From positions 1,922,001 through 1,986,000 of the forward strand of contig CAWJJM010000012.1 of assembly GCA_963843275.1 (NCBI GenBank): DNA of 64,000 nt, given 5' to 3'. Position 1 is the stretch's first letter. The number at the start of each line of letters is the position of its first letter. The position numbers were made by a program, and so were the translations under genes. Below, in pieces: positions 30,738 to 38,159 of this stretch. The stretch is from CAWJJM01 sp963843275. Its GTDB lineage: Bacteria > Acidobacteriota > Thermoanaerobaculia > Multivoradales > JBCCEF01. The notes under the pieces are model-generated. The model was given only the letters and a program-made list of their open reading frames with translations. It did no database searches and was not told the DNA's origin.

Positions 30738-31184
30738 ATGGGCACCAACACCATCCGACTCCACCGCGTGCTGCGGGCCGAGCCCGACACCGTCTACCGG
30801 GCGTTCCTCGACGCCGAGGCGATGGTCAAGTGGCTGCCCCCGCACGGCTTCACCGGCAAGGTGCACCACGCGGACGCCCGGGTCGGCGGCACCTACAAGA
30901 TGTCGTTCACCAACTTCGGCACTGGGAGCAGCCACTCGTTCGGCGGCACCTATCTCGAGCTGGTGCCCGGCGAGCGCATCCGCCACACCGACGACTTCGA
31001 CGACCCGAACCTGCCCGGCGAGATGGAGGTGACCGTGACCCTCGAGGCGGTCTCGGTGGGGACCGACGTCCACATCGTCCAGGAGGGCGTGCCCGACGTC
31101 ATCCCCCCGGAGGCCTGCTACCTCGGCTGGCAGGAGTCGCTGACCCTCCTGGCCCAGCTCGTCGAGGCCGAGATCCCCGACTAG
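30738..31184 (+). CDS. SRPBCC (AHSA1/START-like) family protein
   Basis: Small lipid-binding-fold protein of 148 residues: 'RVLRAEPDTVYRAFLDAEAMVKWLPPHGF' at the start, 'RVGGTYKMSFTNFGTG' and 'GGTYLELVPGERIRHTDDFDD' in the middle, and 'CYLGWQESLTLLAQLVE' at the end, all hallmarks of the AHSA1-like group. No enzymatic role is known for most members; some are ArsR-linked. AAGGAAGGGG serves as ribosome-binding site, with TAGCAT (30697-30702) as a possible -10. Followed by a repeat-rich non-coding stretch. Confidence 0.88.
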   Translation: MGTNTIRLHRVLRAEPDTVYRAFLDAEAMVKWLPPHGFTGKVHHADARVGGTYKMSFTNFGTGSSHSFGGTYLELVPGERIRHTDDFDDPNLPGEMEVTVTLEAVSVGTDVHIVQEGVPDVIPPEACYLGWQESLTLLAQLVEAEIPD

Positions 31185-31744
31185 CGGCGCCGCTCCCGGA
31201 GCCGATCCGCCTCCCGCCGCCAGCAGGCCGCGCGGTCGCGGCCGGCCACGCTCCGCCGACGAGGAGCACGGGGGGGCGGCGGGTCCGGGGGCGTCAGGAG
31301 CGGTGCGGTCGCGGCCGGCACCCACGACCGGTGAGGGGGCGCGGGGGGCGTCGGGTCCGGGGGCGTCAGGGACCGCGCCCGAATCTGCGCTCCGCGACCA
31401 CCACACCCGGCCGCGCGCGGGCCCTGCCGAGTCGGCGCTACCAACCTCCCCTCTCCCCAACTCCCTCTCCCCCCTCCATCCCACTCCTTGCCATGCGGGC
31501 GCGGCCGGCACCCTCGACCAGTGAGGGGGCGCGGGGGGCGTCGGGTCCGGGGGCGTCAGGGACCGCGCCCGAATCTGCGCTCCGCGACCACCACACCCGG
31601 CCGCGCGCGGGCCGTGCCGAGTCGGCGCCCCCCCGCATCCCCCACCGGAGCGCCGACGTCCCCCGGACCCGACGCCCCCCGCGCCCCCGCCCCCCGCACG
31701 GTCGCGCCGGCCCCGGCCGCCCGGCGGCCCGCTTCCCCCCGCCT
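31185..31744. other. 560-bp non-coding, repeat-rich intergenic region
   Basis: No gene recognised between the SRPBCC gene and the convergent 2PGK-apgM gene. It holds a near-perfect 135-bp direct repeat, a partial third copy, an inverted fragment and an almost pure pyrimidine tract (31441-31491). Open frames through it are low-complexity Arg/Pro/Gly and exist because both repeats lack stops. Confidence 0.6.
31304..31628. repeat. Tandem 135-bp direct repeats separated by 55 bp
   Basis: Copy 1 (31304-31438) and copy 2 (31494-31628) are offset by exactly 190 bp and differ at about four positions. A 24-base piece of the repeat occurs again at 31275-31298 with one mismatch, and about 30 bases recur inverted at 31671-31700. 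The unit is non-coding and GC-rich. No terminal repeats or transposase are associated. Confidence 0.85.
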
Positions 31745-34176
31745 CTAATCCGGCTCGAACAACCGCGCCAGCAGCAGCTGCAGCGGGAACTGGCCGAGCC
31801 CGCCGCCGGCGGCGGTCCGTTCGCTGAACGTGCGGACCGCATCGGGGGGGATGCCGGGGCCCCAGGAGAGGACGGGCACCGGGTCGGCGGCGTGGTGGCC
31901 GGCCTCCGACAGCGTCGTGTGGTCGGCCGCCACCGCGACGCGCAGCGGCTCCTCGCGGCCCGCGAGCAGCTCGCCCAGCGCGGTGTCGATGCGCTCGAGG
32001 AACTCCACCTTGAGGTCCGGCCGCCGGTCGTGCGAGGCGATGTCGGCGCCCTTGAGGTGGACCACCACCAGGTCGTGGTGCTCCAGCGCCTGCGCGGCGG
32101 CGGCGAACTTGGCCACCACGTCGGTGTCCAGGTTCGCCGTCATCTCCGGCCGGCTGACCACGTCGGCACCGAGATACGAGGCGATGCCGAGCACCGTGCG
32201 GTCGCCCGAGACGCAGGCGACGCGCAGGCGGGTGCCGCCGTACTCGGGCGGCATCAGCCGGTGCAGGTGCCCGGCGCCACGGGTCAGGACCGCGTTGGCC
32301 ACCGGCACGCCGCGCGCGCGGCGCTCGCGGTTCACCGGGTGGTCGGCGAGCACCCGGCGCGCCTCCTGCTCGAACAGCGCCAGCACCCGCGCCGTCTTCG
32401 CCGCCGCCTCGTGCCGCGGGTCGAGCGGCCGGGGGAGAGCGGCGGCCCGGGGGGCGCGCCGTCGCCGGGGTCCGAGCCGGCGATCGCCGACGACAGGGCG
32501 GCGCCCGACAGCACCAGGGCGAAGCGGTGCTCGGTGCCGGGGCGCACCCGCACCCCGACCCGGTCCAGCGAGCCGCCGGGCAGCGGCATGCGGTCGAGCG
32601 CCGCCGCCAGCTCCGGGGCGCCCTCGCGGATGCGCCCGGCGCGGCGGTCGACGATGCGACCGTCGGCGTCGAGGGTGGCGAAGTTGCCGCGCAGGGCGAC
32701 GTCCTGGGGGCCGAGCTCGAGGCCGGCGCCGATCGCCTCCACCGGGCCGCGCGCCAGCGCCCGCGGCGGCTGGCCGAAGATGGCCAGCGAGCCCGAGGCG
32801 GTGTCCGGGGTGACGCCGGGGGCGACCGGGTGGGCGATGCCGCTGCGCCCCTCCCGCGCCAGCCGGTCGAGCACCGGCGTGCGCGCCGCCTCGAGCGGCG
32901 TGCGGCCGCCCAGGGCGCGCACCGGCCGGTCCGGCAGGCCGTCGACGAAGACCAACAGCGTCGGCGCCGGCGGCGTCGCCGGCAGCGTGTGCGACTCGCC
33001 CAGGTGCGGCAGGCGCTTGCGCAGCAGGCCGGTGACCAGGCGCAGGCCGTGCTGGATCGAGGCCTCGCGGTCGTGGGTCTCGAGCAGCGGGACGTCGTGG
33101 GCCTCGGCGCGCTCGAGCAGGACGTCCTGGATGTGGCGGATGTTCTCGAAGTGCTCGAGGTAGCGCTCGCCGCGCCGGCCGAGGATGCGGTCGCGCACCA
33201 GGAAGCGCGCCCGGTGCGCCTCCTCGTCGAGGGTCGACAGCACCACCATCACCTGGTAGGCGGCACCCTCGAGATCGGCGAACGGGACCAGCGGCGGCAC
33301 CAGGTGGACCCCCTCGACGACCACGTTGAGGTTCTCGGTCACCGAGCGCTCGACCACCGCCCGCACCCCGACCAGCACCCGCACCGCCTGCTCCAGGAAG
33401 GCGCTCTCCAGCCGGCGGCGGGTGGGGCGCCGGCCGGCGGAGTCGGCGTCGAGCTCGAAGCTCGAGCGGTGCAGGGCGGGCAGCACCGCCGGCGAGAAGA
33501 CCATCCGCATCACCTGGCGGATGGTGTCGGTGGCGTTGATCCGGTAGATGCGCAGCAGCGGCGCGAGGTCGAGCGCCAGGGTCGACTTGCCGGTGCCGCT
33601 GGCGCCGCCGAGGTAGAGGACCAGCGGGCGCGGCAGCCGGCGCACGCTGCGCAGCAGCCGGTAGCGGCGCGCCGACTCGACCCCGTGGTGGCGCTCGAGC
33701 AGCTCCGCCACCCGCCGGCCCAGGTCGTCGCTGGTGAGGCGCTCGACGCCCTCGGCGCGGAGCTCCGCCTGGAGGAGGCCCACCACCTGGTAGGCGTGGT
33801 CGAGGTCGAGGCCGGCGGCGTAGAGGTTGCGCGCCAGCAGGCCGCGGGAGAAGGGCTGCGGCTCGCCGTGGTAGACGACCGCCAGCTCGGGCACCACCCG
33901 GCCGCCGGAGCGCAGGCGCCGGCGCGCCTCCGGCGGCAGCATCTCCTCGAGGTGGCGCTCGACCAGCTCGCCGAGCTCGCGGGTGTCGATCTCGCCGCGG
34001 TCGGCGACCGCGGCGCGCACCGCCCGCGCCACGGCGTAGGCGTCGTCGAAGGCGAGCCCGCGCTGGACCAGCTCGTAGGTGACCATGCCGCGCAGGAACG
34101 GGCGGCGGCTCCCCGACGCCGTGCGGACCCACACCTCCCGCCGGCGCCGCGGGCCGCCCCCCGGAGTCCCCGGCAC
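31745..34176 (-). CDS. Fusion: tandem ATP-cones + 2-phosphoglycerate kinase + archaeal-type phosphoglycerate mutase (one frameshift)
   Basis: About 810 residues. Residues 12-80 ('VWVRTASGSRRPFLRGMVTYEL') and 100-165 ('PFSRGLLARNLYAAGLDLDHAY') are two ATP-cone-like modules. Residues 185-395 match archaeal 2-phosphoglycerate kinase: P-loop 'GGASGTGKST' (190-199), 'INATDTIRQVMRMVFS', 'VVVEGVHLVPP', 'DEEAHRARF' and 'RYLEHFENIRHIQDVL'. From about 406 the sequence follows archaeal ApgM: 'VDGLPDRP', 'RGPVEAIGAGLELGPQDVALRGNFATLD', 'RRAGRI', 'VVHLKGADIASHD' and 'AADHTT'. The usual nucleophile motif PGSD reads PDTA (about 456-459). A C-run near 32432 shifts the frame once. GTG start, 41 bp after a PhoU-domain gene. 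The kinase would make 2,3-bisphosphoglycerate. Confidence 0.85.
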
Positions 34177-34217
34177 GGCTCAGCGCTCCGGCGCGCGGCG
34201 ACGGCGCGGCATGCGGC

Positions 34218-34871
34218 TCACATCTCCTCGTCGCCGTGGCGGATGCGGTCGTACGGCTGCACCACCGACGAGGCGATGTTCGACAGGTGGGCGCCCACCC
34301 GCCGCAGGCTGCGGGCGGCGCCGGAGTAGACGACCGCCATGTCCGCGGACAGGTCGCTCTCCGCCACGCGTCGGGTGAGGTCGAGGAAGCCGGCCTTGAG
34401 CTCGGTCGAGGCGGCCATCACCCGGCGCGCCTTGTCCGGGTCGCCCTCGACGAAGGCCTGCTCGCAGAGCTTGAACATCGGTTCGAGCCGGTCGGCGAGG
34501 GCGCGCAGCTCGTCGCGGAAGGGGCCGCCGCGCGGGCCGCGGGCGAGCGGCAGCAGCTCCGGGATGCCGCGCGCGAAATCGCCCACCCGCTCGGCGTCCT
34601 GGACCATGCTGACCAGCACCAGGCTCGCCACCAGGTCCTGCGACGGGTTGAACGACAGGTGCTCGAGGACGCTCCGGCGCACCATGCGCTCGCCCTCGTC
34701 GACGACGTCGTCGAGCTCGTCGAGGTCCACCTCGAGCTCGCGGTTGTCGAGCAGGGCGCCGAGCGCCAGCTCGAGCATGCGCGCCGACTGCGCCAGCATT
34801 TCGGAGATGTCCCGGAACGCCGACTCGATGAGCGCCGAGCGCGCCGCCGGGCGGAAGAGTCTCTCGAACAT
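34218..34871 (-). CDS. PhoU-domain protein
   Basis: Helical protein of 217 residues resembling one PhoU repeat-pair or the PhoU tail of Na/Pi cotransporters: 'AFRDISEMLAQSARMLELALGALL', 'DELDDVVDEGERMVRRSVLEHLS', 'MVQDAERVGDFARGIPELL' and 'RRVGAHLSNIASSVV'. The E(R/H)xxD-type metal motifs 'DAERVGD' and the late 'GAHLSNIA' are present. ATG 34871 is preceded by CAGGAG. It lies upstream of, and probably in one transcript with, the 2PGK-mutase fusion, and downstream of the Na/Pi symporter. Probable regulator of phosphate transport. Confidence 0.75.
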   Translation of the reverse strand: MFERLFRPAARSALIESAFRDISEMLAQSARMLELALGALLDNRELEVDLDELDDVVDEGERMVRRSVLEHLSFNPSQDLVASLVLVSMVQDAERVGDFARGIPELLPLARGPRGGPFRDELRALADRLEPMFKLCEQAFVEGDPDKARRVMAASTELKAGFLDLTRRVAESDLSADMAVVYSGAARSLRRVGAHLSNIASSVVQPYDRIRHGDEEM

Positions 34872-35051
34872 GATCGTCTCCTGAAGGCTCCTAGGGCCCC
34901 GTGCGCGAGGTTCGTTGACATGCGAGCGCCGCCGCATCGCGCGTGGCTGCGTTGCTCCTCCTCACCATCGTCCCCGCCCTGCCGGCGCGCGGGGCGCCCG
35001 CCCCGCGCGCCCTCCGACGCTGCCGGCGCGACGCGCTTCCCGCCCCGGGCA

Positions 35052-36248
35052 TCAGCCGAAGTGCCCGCTGAAGAAGAGCAGCACCAGCGGCAGCGCGAAG
35101 AAGACCACGGCGATGTAGACCACCGCCAGCCAGCGCCGCCGGCTCGCCAGGTTCCCCATGCCGCGCGCCAGCCACAGCGGGATGGCGCGCAACGGGCGCA
35201 ACGGATAGAAGATCAGCGCCCCGTTGATGTTGAACAGCACGTGGGTCAGCGCCACGCTCACCGCGGTGGCGCTGCCGGTGGCGAGCGACGCCAGCAGCGC
35301 CGTCACCGTCGTCCCCATGTTGGCACCGATCGTCATCGGGAAGAGCTGCTCGAGGGTGACGACGCCGGCGCCGACCAGCGGCACCATCACCGAGGTGGTG
35401 ATCGAGCTCGACTGCACCATCACGGTGATCGCGGTGCCGGCCCCGATCGCGGCCAGCGGCGAGCGGAACAGCGTCCGGTCGAGGATCTTCTCCGCCCGCG
35501 AGGTGAGCAGCGCCTTGAGCAGGTCGACGAGGAGCTTGAGCGCCAGGAAGAGCAGGCCGACGCCGGCCACCAGGGTCAGCCAGCCGGAGTCGCCGAGCAG
35601 CCCGGCCACCAGCTCGGCCACCGGCCGCACCGCGGTCTTCAACGGGTCGAAGAGCTTGATGCCGCCGGCCCCCTCGAGCACGCTCTCCATGAACCGCGCC
35701 GAGCGCGCCAGGTAGCCGGTGGCCAGCTCGAGCGGGAACAGCACGGCCACCGTCAGCAGGTTGAAGAAGTCGTGCACGGTGGCGCCGGCGAAGGCGCGGC
35801 GGAACTCCTCGCGGCGGGTGACGTGGCCCAGCGACACCAGGGTGTTGGTCACCGAGGTGCCGATGTTGGCGCCCATGATGATGGGGATCGCCCCTTCGAG
35901 CGACAGCGCCCCCGCCGCCACCAGCCCGACGGTCATCGAGGTCGTGGTCGACGAGCTCTGCACCAGGCTGGTGGCGAGGATACCGACGATGAGACCGACC
36001 ACCGGGTTGGCGGTGCGGGTCATCAGGTTCTCGGCGAAGCCGCGGCCGAAGAGCTTGAAGGCCAGCCCCATCATGTCGAGGCCGAGGAAGAACAGGTAGA
36101 GCAACCCGAGGATCAGCAGCAGCCGCCCGGCGCGGGCCCACGGCCCCGAGGGCGGGGGCGCCGCCGCCGGCCGCCCGGCGCCGGTGAAGCGGCGGCCGCG
36201 GCGCAGGGGAGGGGGGGCGACGGCGGGGGGCGGAGAGCTCACCGGCAC
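35052..36248 (-). CDS. Na/Pi cotransporter family protein
   Basis: Sodium-coupled phosphate symporter of 398 residues with two inverted-repeat halves, each with the family signature: 'TSLVQSSSTTTSMTVGLV' and 'TVMVQSSSITTSVMVPLV'. Paired motifs 'IPIIMGANIGTSVTNTLVSLG' and 'PMTIGANMGTTVTALLASL' follow. About eight membrane helices; the N-terminal 40 residues are Pro/Arg-rich and cytoplasmic. It lacks the fused C-terminal PhoU domain seen in many homologues; separate PhoU genes lie on both sides. GTG 36248 is used; GTG 36242 is equally possible. Divergent from phoU-pstB across a 70-bp region. Confidence 0.93.
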   Translation of the reverse strand: MPVSSPPPAVAPPPLRRGRRFTGAGRPAAAPPPSGPWARAGRLLLILGLLYLFFLGLDMMGLAFKLFGRGFAENLMTRTANPVVGLIVGILATSLVQSSSTTTSMTVGLVAAGALSLEGAIPIIMGANIGTSVTNTLVSLGHVTRREEFRRAFAGATVHDFFNLLTVAVLFPLELATGYLARSARFMESVLEGAGGIKLFDPLKTAVRPVAELVAGLLGDSGWLTLVAGVGLLFLALKLLVDLLKALLTSRAEKILDRTLFRSPLAAIGAGTAITVMVQSSSITTSVMVPLVGAGVVTLEQLFPMTIGANMGTTVTALLASLATGSATAVSVALTHVLFNINGALIFYPLRPLRAIPLWLARGMGNLASRRRWLAVVYIAVVFFALPLVLLFFSGHFG

Positions 36249-36278
36249 CGCGCGATCCTAGCAGGGGGTCGCGGCGAC

Positions 36279-36312
36279 CTGTCACCGTGTCGTCACCTCG
36301 GCATGAGAGCAT
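36279..36312 (+). promoter_or_regulatory. Pho-box-like repeat and -10 region before phoU-pstB
   Basis: CTGTCAC (36279-36285) and TCGTCAC (36290-36296) are 11 bp apart, close to the enterobacterial Pho box of two CTGTCAT units with the same period. Ten bases later is GAGCAT (36307-36312) and six bases later the phoU ATG. The site lies in the divergent region shared with the Na/Pi symporter, so a PhoB-like regulator (candidate at 27428) may control both. Confidence 0.6.
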
Positions 36313-36318
36313 TCCGCC

Positions 36319-37008
36319 ATGGAGCGCCACCTCGACCAGCTCCTCGAGAAGATCCGCCAGGACATGCTGCGCATGGGCGGCCTCGTCGAGCAGATGATCG
36401 CCCGCGCCAACCACGCCCTCGTCGAGCGCGACGACGAGGAGGTGGCCGGCGTCGTCGCCCAGGACCGCGAGATCGACCGCATCGAGATGGAGGTCGACGA
36501 GGAGTGCATGCACGCCATGGTGCGCTTCCAGCCGGCGGCGATCGACCTGCGCTTCCTGGTGGCGGTGATGAAGATCGTCAACGATCTCGAGCGCATGGGC
36601 GATTCGGCGGTCAACATCGCCCAGTCGGTCGAGCAGCTCAACCTCGAGCCGCCGCTCAAGCCCTACATCGACCTGCCGGAGATGTCGCGGCTGGTGCGCC
36701 AGATGGTGCAGAGCGCGCTCGACGCCTTCGTGCAGCGCGACGCCGCCGCCGCCGAGGCGGTGTGCAGGAGCGACGACGAGGTCGACGCGCGCTACAAGCA
36801 GCTCTTCCGCGAGCTGCTCACCTACATGATCGAGGATCCCAAGACCGTCTCGCGCTGCCTGCACCTGCTGCTGGTGGCGCGCAACCTCGAGCGCATCGCC
36901 GACCACGCCACCAACATCGCCGAGGACGTCATCTACTACCTCGAGGGACGCGACGTCCGCCACGCCCTCGCCCGTAGCGCCGCAGCGGCCGCCGAAGACG
37001 CGGGATGA
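36319..37008 (+). CDS. phoU: Phosphate signalling/transport accessory protein PhoU
   Basis: PhoU links the Pst transporter to the PhoR kinase and represses the Pho regulon when phosphate is plentiful. The 229 residues form two three-helix bundles: 'HLDQLLEKIRQDMLRMGGLVEQMI', 'QDREIDRIEMEVDEECM', 'MKIVNDLERMGDSAVNIAQ', and in the second half 'RSDDEVDARYKQLFRELLTYM' and 'LVARNLERIADHATNIAEDV'. Both ExxxD metal-binding motifs are present. The stop overlaps pstB (ATGA). Promoter carries a Pho-box-like repeat. Confidence 0.96.
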   Translation: MERHLDQLLEKIRQDMLRMGGLVEQMIARANHALVERDDEEVAGVVAQDREIDRIEMEVDEECMHAMVRFQPAAIDLRFLVAVMKIVNDLERMGDSAVNIAQSVEQLNLEPPLKPYIDLPEMSRLVRQMVQSALDAFVQRDAAAAEAVCRSDDEVDARYKQLFRELLTYMIEDPKTVSRCLHLLLVARNLERIADHATNIAEDVIYYLEGRDVRHALARSAAAAAEDAG

Positions 37009-37880
37009 GCCGCGAGCTCGGGACGGAGGTGGAGCTCGCGGCCCGGGAGCCCGCGGCGGCCGCCGGCGCCGCGCCCCGCGGCGAGACCGGGGCGGCGGCC
37101 CGCGGGGCGACCGACCCGGCGCCGGCCGAGCCCACCTTCGACATCCGCGACCTGTCGCTCTGGTACGGCGACAAGCGGGCCCTCGACGGCATCTCGATGC
37201 GTATCCCGCCGCGCCGCATCACCGCCTTCATCGGGCCGTCCGGGTGCGGCAAGTCCACCCTGATCCGCTGCCTGAACCGCCTCAACGACCTCATCCCCTC
37301 GGCGCGCACCGAGGGCGACGTGCTGTTCGAGGGCAGCAGCATCTTCGCCCCCGACGTCGACGTCAACCTGCTGCGCAAGCGGATCGGGATGGTGTTCCAG
37401 AAGTCCAACCCGTTCCCCAAGTCGATCTGGGAGAACGTCGCCTACGGCTGCAAGCTGCAGGGCATCACGCGCCGCGGTGAGCTCGACGCGATCATCGAAC
37501 GCAGCCTGCGCGGCGCCGCCCTGTGGGACGAGGTCAAGGACCGCCTCCACGAGTCCGCCCTGGGGCTCTCCGGCGGCCAGCAGCAGCGCCTCTGCATCGC
37601 CCGCACCATCGCCGTCGAGCCGGAGGTGATCCTGTTCGACGAGCCGTGCTCCGCCCTCGATCCCATCGCCACGGCGAAGATCGAGGAGCTGATGCAGGAC
37701 CTCAAGGACGAGTACACCCAGGTGATCGTCACCCACAACATGCAGCAGGCGTCGCGGGTCTCCGACTACACCGCCTTCCTCTACCTCGGCGAGCTCATCG
37801 AGTTCGACGCCACCGACCAGATCTTCCTCAAGCCGGCGAAGCGGCAGACGGAGGATTACATCACCGGCCGCTTCGGCTAA
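37005..37880 (+). CDS. pstB: Phosphate ABC transporter ATP-binding protein PstB
   Basis: ATPase of the high-affinity phosphate importer. After an unusual Ala/Gly-rich extension of about 40 residues come 'FDIRDLSLWYGDKRALDGISM', Walker A 'GPSGCGKST', 'RIGMVFQKSNPFPKSIWENVAYG', signature 'LSGGQQQRLCIAR', Walker B 'VILFDEPCSALDP' and 'VIVTHNMQQA', all standard PstB. PstS, PstC and PstA are not in the window. Either they lie elsewhere or PstB works with unlinked subunits. ATG overlaps phoU. Confidence 0.95.
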   Translation: MSRELGTEVELAAREPAAAAGAAPRGETGAAARGATDPAPAEPTFDIRDLSLWYGDKRALDGISMRIPPRRITAFIGPSGCGKSTLIRCLNRLNDLIPSARTEGDVLFEGSSIFAPDVDVNLLRKRIGMVFQKSNPFPKSIWENVAYGCKLQGITRRGELDAIIERSLRGAALWDEVKDRLHESALGLSGGQQQRLCIARTIAVEPEVILFDEPCSALDPIATAKIEELMQDLKDEYTQVIVTHNMQQASRVSDYTAFLYLGELIEFDATDQIFLKPAKRQTEDYITGRFG

Positions 37881-38159
37881 CCCCCTCGCGGCGGATGCGG
37901 GGGCGTCTGCGGCGTCGCTGCTCGCTCGGGGGGCCTGCGGCGACCTGATGGTCGCCTCAGCCCCCCTCGCTCGCGCTCCTTGCAGCCACCCCCGCCTCCA
38001 CCGCGAGGGTGCCTTCGCTCACCGGGCGGGGCGTCGCTGCGCTCGCCCCGGTTCCCTCGCGCGGGCTGCGCCCGCTCTCGGGGGGGCGGCTCTCGCTTCG
38101 CTCGCGCCGGGGGCCTCGCGCGGGCTGCGCCCGCTCTCGGCCGGGGGCGGGTTGGCGGG
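37881..38159. repeat. REP-like GC-rich palindromic repeats between pstB and the GGDEF/EAL gene
   Basis: A 27-base unit containing the palindrome GCGGGCTGCGCCCGC occurs twice at 38055 and 38114 (59 bp apart). Between and before them are further short inverted elements based on GCTCGC/GCGAGC, for example at 37918-37936, 38028-38050 and 38092-38106. The whole 279-bp segment is non-coding and lies between convergent genes, a typical place for REP/BIME-like elements that also act as transcript ends. Confidence 0.65.

Noticed and set aside
31185..31744. CRISPR array or insertion sequence at the repeats
   Set aside because: Units are 135 bp, only two full copies, no regular spacers, no cas gene, no transposase and no terminal inverted repeats.
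34938..35070. Short plus-strand frame beginning GTG with a hydrophobic 'LLLLTIVPALPARGAP' stretch
   Set aside because: Looks like a signal peptide but ends after about 44 codons inside the 3' end of the Na/Pi gene, with no ribosome-binding site; no supporting features.
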